Shown here: positions 34,191 to 45,109 of the stretch, piece after piece
Layout of the letters: every line of letters begins with the position of its first letter
Position numbering within the stretch: the first letter of the stretch is position 1
Source of the DNA: Aplidium turbinatum
Taxonomy: Eukaryota > Chordata > Ascidiacea > Aplousobranchia > Polyclinidae
Length of the DNA: 64,000 nt
Direction: 5' to 3'
Assembly (NCBI GenBank): GCA_918807975.1
Contig: OU964922.1
Coordinates: 124,001 to 188,000 of the forward strand
Translations under genes and position numbers: made by a program
Notes under the pieces: generated by a model
Told to the model about the DNA's origin: nothing
Seen by the model: only the letters and a program-made list of their open reading frames with translations
Database searches by the model: none

Positions 34191-35943
34191 CCTGGCTTGT
34201 GCACTTTAATTGTGCTCGTTTGTTGTGTTCTGATAATCAGTTGTTTCAGAAAGAAATAAAGAAATTGAAAAACATGTTTTATTTAAATGGATATCCTTCC
34301 CACTTTTTCAATAAAGTCTTAAACATCTTCATGGCTGATGAACCAAAAGACACGCCTAAAGAAGTAGATATTAGTTATTTTATCAGTATACCCTTTTTAG
34401 GAAAAGATTCAACAAGTCTTTGTGACGTCAGCCGAAATTTAATTTAAATCTAAGCGGCATCAGGGATTGCTTACATTTATAACACTGAAAATGAAGACAG
34501 TATAGTTTTCGAAACGTTTGTTTGCTGAACATGAGTTTGGTATCTACATTTTGGGCTTTTTATTTTTTGATTAAATTAACCAGGCGTGCCAACCATTTTG
34601 CTCCTAAGATTCAACAAGCTTTGCAAAAAACCTAGCTAAACTTATAAAAAAGAAATTTTCATGTGACATTCATCTTGTATATAAAACATTTAAAGTGCAC
34701 CAATATTTTCAACTGAAGTTGCCTACCCCCTTTGCTCTTCAAATGTTGTGTATAAATTTAGTTGTTTGCGTGACGCAAACCAGACATCAAGCCTCGAAAT
34801 TCGTTTTTGTTAACGGCGGACAAACGTGTCCGGTCTGAGCAGCTATCTCAGCAGACAAATTAAGTCTCACGGCGGACACACCAGTTTTAGCGTCGATCGT
34901 CATGCTTAATCACTTTTATCTTGATAATTCTTCACCATTTGAGAACTATAGCTACGGTTTAGAAGGCTTTTTAAAATTGCAGTGAAGTCACTCTGAAAGG
35001 CTTACATCAGACCAACGACGTGCGTTTGAAGAGTCAAAGCGCTGTGTAGCTGCTTAATACGTCGCATAACTGATTAACTTCCACCGAACAAGGTCGTGTG
35101 GCTTCTTGCGTCACAATGCTCGGAAAACGTCTACACTAATGCTACTATTTTCTGTTGTGCAAAGTTTCACTAGGCTTTTTTCTTTAAGTTTATTTTTGCG
35201 TGTCATGTGAGCGAAAGTGAATTTTCCCTGGGCCTTTTCTTTCTTACTGTAATACCAAAGCTTAACAAATTTTGTAACCAACCTTGCCTTATCAATATTA
35301 CTCGGAGATCAAAGCCAGACATTGTATAGTAAGACTTGAATTAAGTTGCACGTAATCAGTGTAGAAGTACCCATAGGCGTCGATTTTTTCTTAGAAGAGA
35401 GAAATTCTGGGTGGGCGAGAGTTTTCAAACAGATTTCATTGAATGTGTAATTGTGTATGTTCGCAAATTCACAATGGTTAGTCTTTCTCACAAAGTCTGC
35501 GTTTTGCGTACCATACGTCCTCTTTTAAGAGGATTTGTCCTCTTATTTCAAGAAAAAGGAATTGTTCTCCGAGGACACTAAAAAATGCTCAAATGTCCTC
35601 TTTTTTGGCAATATGGGTTTTCATGCTTTTATTTTCAACGGGATTATATTGCTTGATGACGTTTCAGCGACGGCTTGTAGGCTATTTGTTTTATTTGTTT
35701 TGTATACCAATGCAACATGCTGATTTATAAATTCTACAAGAAATTGTTGCATTTTATGGATCTGTTGAACGTTCATTGCCTGGTTCACTGTAAGATATTA
35801 AACGGCATTTTAAAGGCCATGCTCACACTTTCACAAAAAATTATTCTTTTACCTACATATATACGTTTTATATTGATACAACGCTTGTAGACTTGTAGAC
35901 ATTTTGCTGACTCTTAAAAATATAAAATCATTTGTTGTCTTAA

Positions 35944-38900
35944 CACTTTGCTCCTCAAAGGGAGGCCAGATTTGGCCCCCCCCTCATATTTCCTTTGATT
36001 ATTTGAAGCACAGCAACGCCATGCACTTGGTTTTTCTTGACTTTTCCTAAAATTGCCAGGCGGATCTGATGGTATTAAATTTGATGCTAAAAGTTGTGTA
36101 GTTTTCTTGTAAATTCAAGATTTTGGTGAATTTTTGCTATTTCTAGCTTACTTCCAGCAAAGCGTGAAATGGATTACATTGCGATAACAAGCCATAAGCT
36201 CATAATTGCTTCGTGCATCGATATGCGCGAGCAGAGAGAAACATCTTCTTGTTCTCCTTTGTTTGGTTTGACCTCAATAATACAAAGCGCGTTATTTTTT
36301 ATGCTACAAAAGAAAAGCCAGTGATCACAAAGCTGTTAATTAGAAACAATAATAGCAAACGTTTTCTGCATTATCAGCTCTACAAAGAAGAATAGCAATC
36401 CACGATCAAAATAGTAGGCTATGTAGGCCACAAACTATTCAAAACAGTTGTTTCAAGCAGATAATATTCATTGACGAATAAAAAACGTTACAATAAGAAA
36501 TCTTCTCTTGGGTAAAGGCTCGAAAAACCTGGTTTCGAAATAAACGTTCTATGGAAATGCTCTCATTGACAAAACTTGCCATTGAGGAAATTTATCACTG
36601 CAAATGCTTTTGGGAGAAGCCGGAGAAATAGCGTTTTTTGCAAACAGTAATTGTGAGATACACTAAAACTATGATATAGGCTCCATTTACACGTAGCAGC
36701 TAACTCGATGGCGTCCCTTCCCTGCTTTATGTCGCCTACTTGTTCTTATGTCCTGCATTTTTATTTCACAGTGCACTGTGTGTTGTAATGTTGTTCCAAA
36801 GAGCGCAAAATAAAGATGATAATGCCTGATCTACATTTCAAAATATTTTGTAATGTAGACGAGGCATAAAGTTAGGCGTCACATAAGACAAACAACAAAT
36901 CAGCTTTCTTGATCATTGATTCAACATCTGAATACGTTGCGCCAATGTATGAGAGGCCGGCTATTGTGAAGACCCGCCATTTATAAACGATCCGATTATA
37001 CCAAAAGTGGGACAAACTAGTGGATCAAAGAATGAATAAACAGTGTTGAGAAAACTAAATCTAAGTGACGAACAATACCGATGTCTTCATTTATCTTGGA
37101 AAAATGCTGCCTAAACTTATCAACAAAAATACCGTAAATAACGGTAAGGATCCTGAAAGCAGAATTTGCTCGACTTTGGCATGAATTTAGTCAGACATCT
37201 AATTATTCCACACATACAATAACGGGCTCTCAACGGCTGTGAGATCATAATAATCAACCTGGTTCTGGGCGGTTTGTGTAACAACTTAGGGGAAGACACT
37301 ACTTGAAATGATGCACCACACAAAAGATTTTCAATGAAGACTGAGTCTAAAAAGCGATGTGGATTGTGCTGCACAATGACTTCAAGTTTAGGATAGAAAA
37401 AGCACAAAAATATCACGATAAAAATAAAGACCTTATGGGAAATTTTCGAGAATCATAACACGATGCAAATACCATAAACGCGTAGTTTGCATGCTGCTCT
37501 AAGCTGGCCGGCAACCACAAAGGTAAACAATACAGGCAGTTTATAATTCGATAACAGCGCAATAAACATTATAAATACGTAAACCGACAATTTTATTTTA
37601 CAAACGTTTTACGTCTAATAGTAAATTTTCTCCCAACAATTTTTTGTGAAGCGCTTGCAAACCACGGTTTTGTAAAATAATTCATCATTATTATTTTTTA
37701 CTTCTCGGATGTTGTAAAACGTCATCAACAAAATCACAAAAAAACATTTCACTACTTCAATGTAGTAGGCCTAAGAATTTTTTATAGAATTGTAGCCACG
37801 TTGTTTCAACAAAGAAGCCATTTTTTGGCAATACAAAGTAATAGAAAATAATTTGTAATCATGCAAATGTTTGGAAAGAATCTAGGAAGTCTTCTCACAA
37901 TCTGGCACAAAATGATTATGTTCATTGTATCTCTGCAATATTTTTTACGACAAACTTTGAAGCTTCGTTATAATCATTTTTATCTTTGAAGTCAAAAGTT
38001 AACTTTTTTTTTGGCCAGAAACATAATCGCTGCCTTGCTGATACGCCTTTACGCGTATTTTTTGTGCTTCAAACAATAAGGACCCAGTCAGCAATTCAGT
38101 CATTTTACATTGATTCAACATTTGTAAACGTTAAATTTATGTAGATTTGCTGACTGTGGGTTATTTCACATTTCCTTTGTTTACGCATGTTTCTCACTTC
38201 GCTGTTGTATTGTTTCGACGTTGGCGGACTAAAAATGTATTTTCAAATTGATTGACACAATCTTCAATAAAAAGTGAGCTTCGAATTTAGCTTTGTTGAT
38301 GTAAATGCTGTATTTTTTGTGGATGTAATTTATGAGTTATGTTTATAAACACCCGTAAGCGAAATGACTTATGATGTAGCCTGCATGATATTTGTGATGC
38401 GACTTGACACAAATCCACAATTTCAAAAGCACCTAATTTGAACTTAGAAATTTCAGATAATTTCAACAACTTGTTCAATTGTCTTCTCTCTACTAAAAAT
38501 ATTCATACTACAAACTCAATTGTAGACCTAAAATACACAAACGAAGATGTAAACAGCTATTCAAGTAGGCTAAGGTGTTACTTATGAGAAGTTTGGTTCC
38601 ATAAAACTAGAAGCTAGCCATGAGTTTCGGAATGCATTAGCTTAGGACAAAAATCTAAAACAACAAACGCAGTTTTGTTTTTCAAATTCGTGTAACAATA
38701 TTACTCTGATTGTAACTATTTCAGAATCAGTGAGTACAGCCTGCAATAAGATTTGCTGGCAAGTCGTAAATCTTTATCAATGCAATTATTCAGCACACCG
38801 CACACACACTTCGTGCGGTTGATCAAGCTCTTTGTTATTCAGAACTTTGCATGAAATCGGATTAGCATGGTAATTAAATAGCGGCAAGATAAATCAAAAT

Positions 38901-39124
38901 TGTCGTTTTTGGGTACCTTTGCAAAAATTGAAATATCAAGTTTAACACATAAAATTTTAAAATAATGACTTTTCAAACTGATAGACAAATGATTTGTTTT
39001 CACACCAGTGCAACTTCTGTTGAAATAGCACCAGCGGATAACACGTAACAGCTGATTGAATTTGATCCAACAACGGCCCCCCCTTGAGCAGTTAACTTCC
39101 AAAAAAACGTTGAAAAGCAAAGGG
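35944..39124. mobile_element. Possible TTAA-target element
   Basis: TTAA|CACTTTGCTCCTCAAAGGGAGG at the left and (complement) TTAA|CCCTTTGCTTTTCAACG at the right, each followed by a GGCCCCCCC/GGGGGGGCC run. Short ends of this kind after TTAA suit piggyBac-type elements. Interior of 3.2 kb is AT-rich with no recognised gene. Confidence 0.45.
38083..38160. repeat. Palindromic MITE, copy 3
   Basis: CCCAGTCAGCAATTC ... GATTTGCTGACTGTGGG with core TTACATTGATTCAACATTTG. Divergent member of the family. Confidence 0.7.
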
Positions 39125-40754
39125 TTAACGAAGCACTAGAAATGAGAAAAATTAAGTTAAACGTTCAATCAATCTGTTTTCTTGTTTGTTTGTTTTTTTG
39201 GTAACTTTTGCTGCGTAGGCCTGTACCGTAATCGTAATGATCTAAAAACATGAAAACTTCAAGCGTAAAATCGTACTTGCTGGCGAAACGTGTCCTCTTT
39301 TTAGGCGATGAAAATATGGTAGGCCTAGTTTAGCGTCGCTGCAGCAACTAAGCTTTATTAGGTTCGATGTTTGCTTTTTTGCGCCTTGCGATCTTATGAG
39401 CGCTGCTAAACTAAACAAACTTCTTTTATGTTTTCCTTTGCGACCTAAAAAGCGCGTGACTCGTGACCTGTTATCTTTAAAGTGGCGCCTTCGGATTTGC
39501 CGCAAAATGTTCGGACATGTGACTACAGTAACAATCAGGGCTAAGACACATCCATTGGAATTTGAAAAAAAAGCTTCCTTTGCAACACACGACCTTGCGA
39601 GCCGGAAGCTGATCCGGCAGCATGCTAACGTTAAATGGAGCAGGTAGAGATCCATGGCTCATGCTGTCTTTTACAACTACCGCTGCATTGCCTGAGACGT
39701 TGACTTCACCACTGTCCATTCTTGAAGCACTGCTTTCTTCATCAATGTTATCTTCATTTTTCACGTTCATTCGTGCTGGACATGGCTTGTTCAGCGTTAT
39801 CATCTCGACGCCTGTTGGAAGCTGGTTTTAAGAATGCGCAAATAGATGTTTGACTTTGCTTCATGTTTAACTTTTCAATAATGAAATGACAACATCGCGC
39901 GGTGCCCCAATTTATACCCAGCAACAAGTTTGTGAGGAAAGATTTGTAAAAAGCGATTGCTTCAGTACGTCTTTAGTTTGTATCGGTTATTTTATTCATG
40001 TTCATTATGATGTCATATTCATATTCCCTCACGCTAACCCGGAACGTAACGATTCTGACGTAGCGCGAGTAAGACCATTTGGAGAAAAGATCAAACGTGA
40101 CTTTCTCTCACCAGGAATTGCCAGCGTGTAGCAGTTGCCGTAGCAACAACAATGCAGTGAGTACCGCCTTTTTTCAACGCAACGTTGTTGCGAAATTGCT
40201 TTGTTCTGTCGGATATCTAACGAGAGATATAGTATAAAACAAGAAGTTGCGCTGCAGTTGGTTGGATGATTTAGCGTTTAACAAAAACAGAAATAATTGT
40301 AACGAACACTTCATAAGTGTCATGAAAACAGGGTGGGCGAAACATATTTTGCCCACCCTCGTTTCACGGCAGGGTGGGCGCCGCCCATCTGGCCCACCCT
40401 ATTTCGACGCCTATGGAAGTACCGTACTCCCATCGGTTCTTGGCGAAAAATTCACCTTTGTTTCGCTGATTCAATGTCATCAATCAAAGCAAGGTAAAAA
40501 TCGAAAGTTTTCTTGCTTGAATGGAAACTAAGGGATACGATACAGTATTCACATTTTCTAGATGTGTGGTAGAATGCGCGGGAAATTATATTCTCGCAAC
40601 AATTGTTCGTGCTATGCAATGACGATTTGTATCGCTAGTTCCTGCGTTATTTCTCGGCGGACAAATATGACCTATCTAGATGGTACTTCCCGCAGACATC
40701 ACATGCTGTGACTACGGACATGTTCGCCGTGTCCACCGTGAATTTCGAGGCCTG

Positions 40755-41028
40755 AGACATACATTGGTATGTCAACCAGACTTTTGTTGACAAGGGCCGG
40801 GAGCACTTAAACCCAAACTTAACAACCAAAAGTGCAATTAAAGAGCACATCGCCTCTTGTGAAACGTACACTGACAATGTCTCGATCGACCATTTTAAAA
40901 TCATCTTTCGAGGCAGATCTGAATTTCAGACAAAGATCATGGAAGCCTTAAGAATCAAACGTAATAATCTGTCTCTCAACCGGCAGTTATTCGCCTGTGG
41001 CTCATCGTTCCTCTTGTGTGTGTTCTAA
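40755..41028 (+). pseudogene. GIY-YIG endonuclease of the plus Penelope copy
   Basis: After the transposon the reading continues TYIGMSTRLLLTRAG..., then NLTTKSAIKEHIASC, FQTKIMEALRIKRNNLSLNR and QLFACGSSFLLCVF before the stop. The late E in the KIMEAL helix is the metal-binding glutamate position of GIY-YIG nucleases. The N-terminal strand (YKFSCLRDANQ) ends at 34787. Confidence 0.85.
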
Positions 41029-41225
41029 TTTGTTTGTCAAATGCCTGTAGTTTACACTTCATGTGATCTGTTTTCCACCGTATAATTTACTTGTAATCAT
41101 TCCTGTGTCACTCGTTCAGTTTGTGCTTTTCAGTCTGGAGTGTCATTAGTATACAGTTACAGTGATAGTGCAACATCAAATTTACCTTACAATTTTCATT
41201 TTATGTGTATTGCAGATATGTAATT

Positions 41226-41260
41226 CCTGATGAGGACACACATACATGTCGAAAACGTTA
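41226..41260 (+). ncRNA. Hammerhead-ribozyme-like core, plus Penelope copy
   Basis: CTGATGAGGACA ... TGTCGAAAACGTT. Same place and layout as the minus-copy motif; the stem here is 4 bp (GACA/TGTC) and the loop differs. Confidence 0.5.
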
Positions 41261-41345
41261 GAGTTTATTTTTAATTATGTTGTATTTGTGTATGTAATAC
41301 ATCATGTTGAACCGGCTGAAGTTACTTTGTTTTATTTCTCTATGG

Positions 41346-42276
41346 TTCAACAAAGCAAACTCTCTACCAAAGCTTTATCATCATAAAGAATTTGGCGAAC
41401 TTGAAGATTTATCTTTAAGTGGAAAAATACTAGGAAAATGGTCAAGAGGAGCTCAAAGCTTCACATTTTTGCACAATTTTCAACCACATATCAGAAACCC
41501 TAGTAAAATTAGACACACGAGATCGATCAAACTGGAACATCATTGTACATCTAGGGCTGTATCAGCTGTGATATCTACAGAGAGCTTATTGTAAAACCTA
41601 TATTGGCTGCTAGCAATTTCACTGTGGCCAAGCCTATGTAGCATACTGAATGGAAAAATAAACTTGATTGATTGGCTAACTGAATGCTTTTTATTGTTGT
41701 TAGTATAGCTTATGTTATGTACATGCTACCTTTCTCAAAACTGAGTGTCAGATGTATTTTGTTTCGAAGAAGCTAAATTCTTATTAACAAATGAGGTTAC
41801 TTCGTGAACAACATATAAATAAAATCAAAGAGACATTTAAGGCATTATGGAAAAAAAAATCATTTGCTACACTGATAGTATTGCTGAAAAAAAGATATTA
41901 CACAAGTCGAAAATAAGGACGTTTCTTAGAAATAAGAACAGTAATGTTTTATAAGATGAAGTTATTCAAATTATGGACAAATCTTACCAATAAGTACAGT
42001 ATGGCTTCCCTGCATACAGTACTTTTTCTCTGGTCTTATTTATACAAAGTTCATTGAACTGTCATCTCTGTAATGGCATTGTAGTAGCTATGACATTACT
42101 ATATCTGTCAGGAATACATCGTAGAAAAGTGTGAACAGCAGACTCTTAATTCTTTCAAAAGCTGATAAAAATTTTCTGCAGCAAAAACAGGAAAGCTGAG
42201 ACAACTCATTGGACTCAAAACCTTTGTCAGTATGCATTTTTACATATTGAATGTTTAGTAGACCAGATTAATGTTA
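41346..42276. other. No recognised feature
   Basis: A plus frame runs through 41352-41594 (HIRNPSKIRHTRSIKLEHH...), but I recognise no family and see no splice signals that tie it to LYAR. Otherwise AT-rich intron. Confidence 0.35.
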
Positions 42277-42902
42277 GGCGGTGTCACGATTTCTTTCTAT
42301 CTCTTACCAGGAAAGAGACTTGGAATGGATTAATGACGTAGTTTAATGAGATATTACCGAAAACAGTCAATTAGGTCGGATAGTTCTACTAGTGAAATGA
42401 TAATGAAAATTCTTGAAGGACTTTAACGAAGTTGTAACTCTAATTTCGATCACAATTTATATCAGCACCATGCACCAACTCTCATCTACTTGTATTCAAT
42501 TACTTCAACTCTCAATCAACAAAAGTCTCTGCACCTTAAACTGGCCCAAAAAAAAGAAAAATCGGAAATGTCATGCTCCACAAGCATTTTCTTGTTGCAT
42601 TTAACCTAAAACTTACTTCTGCCAATTTTTTTTCCATTTGAAGAATGTTTGGAGGTAACTCATAACTTTACATTTTAGGGAAAAATAGGCAAATTTACGA
42701 AATTTGATGTATTTCCAGAATTTTAACAAAACTTTCATTTATTTTCAGCTGTTTAGTATACTATATACATTGCCATAAACAGACATAACTAAGCAACAAT
42801 ACTACATTTAACATTATAAAAACAAAAAACAACAAGCGAACGTTTTCGGCTAGTCAGATAGCCCTTTTCAAGCCTATAAGAAAAAATACATTATTAAAAG
42901 AA

Positions 42903-43340
42903 ATGCTAAAGAATCATACAGTATCGCTATTCACTAACGTCCTTTTAAAAGAAACGATCGACATTATCACGAATTACATATATGCAGAAGACCAGCCAAA
43001 CCACCCGTTCATCAAAAAAGACATTTTTATCAAATTGATGCATTTAGCCACAGAGGGCATGTTTCTATACAAAGATAAATTGTACAAGCAAATTGACGGA
43101 GTGGCTATGGGTTCGCCTCTGGGTCCCACTCTTGCCAATTTCTTTCTAGCCCACCTTGAAAATAAGATTTTTTTTCTGAAAATACTTCCCAATTCTTTCC
43201 CAAGCTTTACTTACGTTATATTGACGACATTTTTGCCATATTTGATGATGATAATTCTTGTTCACAGTTTCTTGAAGTACTCAATACGCAACGTCAAAAC
43301 ATAAATTTTACTGTAGAAAAAGCCACGGAGACTATACCTT
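42903..43340 (+). pseudogene. Penelope reverse transcriptase, C-terminal part
   Basis: VSLFTNVLLKETIDIITNYI, HLATEGMFLYKDKLYKQIDG and GVAMGSPLGPTLANFFLAHL are palm-domain blocks of Penelope RT; sequence of the YxDD region follows near 43215. Compare the minus copy at 33659-34190, which has the same blocks at about 60% identity by eye. Confidence 0.85.
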
Positions 43341-43342
43341 TT

Positions 43343-44140
43343 TTGGATGTAGAAATCAAGATAAGTGGTAATGGATTTGATACTTGGGTCTGGCGTAAAC
43401 CGACAAACACTAATCTTTTCCTTAATTTCAGCGCTGTTTGCCCGTCTAATTACAAATCTGCTTTGATCAAGTGCCTTATCTCGCGAGCTCGAGACATTTG
43501 CTCGAACAATGGCTGTTTCAATAATGAAATTAATAAATTACGCTCATACTTTGGTGCTAATCATTATCCGACTTGGTTTTTTAATAAGGTTCTAAGAGGG
43601 TTTTTGAATTCGGTTTCCACTACGTCTCCAGTTGAGGAGCCTGATTTCAAAAACTTTCTAACAATCCCGTTTGTTGGCAAGGAATCCAAACGTTTTGCCA
43701 CAAGTTTGTCCAGATTTATTGCATTGAAGTTTAACGTTAAGATTTTTCTTGTTTATAAAACATTTAAAGCTGGTTATTATTTTCAGTTAAAGTCCGAAAC
43801 TCCTTTCCTCTTATGTTCTAACGTCGTGTATAAGTTCACTTGCTCGCATGATGCGAGATCGTCATACATTGGTATGACCACGCGACATTTGGTGACGAGA
43901 GTGGGAGAGCATTTCAATTTAGCTAATTTTAATAAAAACAGTGCAATTAAAGACCATATTAGAAACTGCCAATCGTGCTCAAATAATAAACCGTCATTGC
44001 AGTCTTTCAAAATTGTACGTAAGTGTTTGTCCGAATTCGAAACCAAAATTCATGAGGCATTGATCATCAAATCTTTAAACCCAGGGCTCAACAGACAATT
44101 ATTTGCTTGCGGAGCTTCTTACCTTTTAACAGTTTTTTGA
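43343..44140 (+). CDS. Penelope GIY-YIG endonuclease with RT tail
   Basis: 265 codons. The start MDVEIKISGNGFDTWVWRKP is the RT thumb (WRKPTNTNLFLNF). A linker with YPTWFFNKVLRGF follows. The nuclease begins VVYKFTCSHD about residue 155 and has SSYIGMTTRHLVTRVGEHFN and KIHEALIIKSLNPGLNRQLF near the end. It acts in target cleavage for reverse transcription in this element class. The frame is open from the thumb to the natural stop, so the nuclease may be intact, but the RT ahead is not. Confidence 0.85.
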   Translation: MDVEIKISGNGFDTWVWRKPTNTNLFLNFSAVCPSNYKSALIKCLISRARDICSNNGCFNNEINKLRSYFGANHYPTWFFNKVLRGFLNSVSTTSPVEEPDFKNFLTIPFVGKESKRFATSLSRFIALKFNVKIFLVYKTFKAGYYFQLKSETPFLLCSNVVYKFTCSHDARSSYIGMTTRHLVTRVGEHFNLANFNKNSAIKDHIRNCQSCSNNKPSLQSFKIVRKCLSEFETKIHEALIIKSLNPGLNRQLFACGASYLLTVF

Positions 44141-44412
44141 TTGAATTATCACGTCTTGTGCTTTTCGCATTACTTTGTTTTGTGCCACTATCTCTTGTGC
44201 TTCTGTCTTTCTTGCGTAATCTGCCTGAGTCCTTGTCTGAACAATCAATTAATTTTACCTCTGAAATACTTGACCCGTTGTGCTGTGTAATTTTCAGTTA
44301 TCATTTTGTTTGAGCGAGGCAGTTTCTCAAATGTTTAGATTTGACCATATTTTTGCTGTGATACTATATGATTCTTTAGCATTTCTTTTAATAATGTATT
44401 TTTTCTTATAGA

Positions 44413-44446
44413 CTTGAAAAGGGCTATATGACTAGCCGAAAACGTT
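44413..44446 (+). ncRNA. Decayed hammerhead-like motif, right end of short Penelope
   Basis: CTTGAAAAGGGCTATATGAC then TAGCCGAAAACGTT: a GGCTA/TAGCC stem followed by GAAAACGTT as in the other copies, but the CTGATGA part reads CTTGAAA. The left end (about 42838-42875) carries the inverted copy. Confidence 0.35.
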
Positions 44447-44474
44447 CGCTTGTTGTTTTTTGTTTTTAGTGCTT

Positions 44475-45101
44475 GGTTGAAATCATTCTGATTCTTCAGA
44501 TGATGATTCAATTGAATTACCAGACTCCGATAATGTTTCAGCAAGTGGTACAGTTTGTTAGCTGTTGGTTGCTGAGCGCTGCATCTGGCATGCAAATGCT
44601 TCACTTCGCATTCGTTTACGTGACTCTGTTTGTTCCAGAGTTTTATCAATTCCAGCCATGCTGCAGCTAGTGGTATCAATCTGCTGCATAGGCAGGAATT
44701 TCTTGTCTTCTTAATTTGACATTGTTGTTTTCCAATTTTTTGCTGAGATATCAACTAGATTATCTAAATCAGCTTTGAATAATTCCTCCTTTGCTCTATA
44801 GCAGTTGTGCTGTTTGAGCTGGTTGGCTTTTAAAGCATGATAATATTTGAGCAGTTTGTTAAATTTTCTGAAAGCAGAATCAATTCTTTGGGTAGGTATA
44901 CGTGCCCTGTTCCAGAAACTAACTGTTGCATTTACTATAACTTTAGCACTTTCACCTATACACAGGCCTTTCTCTTGATGATGAAACATAAATTTTCGAA
45001 CAACCTCTTTATTTGTTGGTAATCTGGAAGAGGTAATATCTTCTTGAATATATGCCCCAGCATCCAAATTTCTGGTGAACTTCTAGTTTTGGATGGCATG
45101 A
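44475..45101 (-). pseudogene. Transposase-like gene, N-terminal half
   Basis: On the minus strand it opens MPSKTRSSPEIWMLG and moves frame to ITSSRLPTNKEVVRKFMFHH, then NATVSFWNRARIPTQRID, KFNKLLKYYHALK and DLDNLVDISAKNW. The order LPTNxEV...(F/W)xxARIPT...LxxLxDI is that of an uncharacterised transposase family widespread in aquatic invertebrates, whose C-terminal VNDxxER motif occurs at 6180-6260. It is cut by the Penelope insertion on its C-terminal side. Superfamily unassigned. Confidence 0.6.
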
Positions 45102-45109
45102 TCAAACAC

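Larger units (their letters stand above)
35372..40415. mobile_element. hAT-like transposon (CATAGGCGTCGA family), 5 kb
   Basis: Ends CATAGGCGTCGATTTTTT / TATTTCGACGCCTATG; exact 8-bp duplication GAAGTACC (35364-35371, 40416-40423). GGGTGGGCG/CGCCCACCC words next to both ends. No transposase recognised; minus frames of 108 and 137 codons at 39242-39803 resemble nothing I know. An inner TTAA-bounded element may explain 35944-39124. Confidence 0.82.
34788..40754. mobile_element. DNA transposon (CAGGCCTCGAAATTC family), long copy
   Basis: End A left (CAAGCCTCGAAATTCGTTTT), end B right (CACCGTGAATTTCGAGGCCTG). AGACAT flanks both sides (34782-34787, 40755-40760). The first 580 bp match 12515-13040 and the last 330 bp match 13473-13800 inverted. 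It lies between the TQT and YIGM codons of the Penelope nuclease. Its middle (35372-40415) is a separate hAT. Confidence 0.85.
34195..41345 (+). mobile_element. Penelope-like element, plus copy of the head-to-head pair
   Basis: Starts inside the linker after the reverse transcriptase (KKLKNMFYLNGYPSHFFNKV at about 34262) and runs to the GIY-YIG domain (40755-41028) and 3' region, ending TTTTATTTCTCTATGGTTC. It lacks the reverse transcriptase altogether. Its middle is the transposon at 34788-40754. Nearly the mirror image of the minus copy over the shared parts. Confidence 0.85.
42824..44468 (+). mobile_element. Penelope-like element, short copy with inverted ends
   Basis: Both ends carry the same 100 bp in opposite orientation (AACAACAAGCGAACGTTTTC at left, GAAAACGTTCGCTTGTTGTT at right). 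Inside are the last part of the reverse transcriptase, the linker and a full GIY-YIG domain. This is a different subfamily from the pair at 26-41 kb. 5'-truncated and broken. Confidence 0.88.

Noticed and set aside
36213-38478. Several 60-100-codon frames in 35.4-39 kb
   Set aside because: Composition is that of AT-rich random frames, with no motif, no splice context and both strands equally open.
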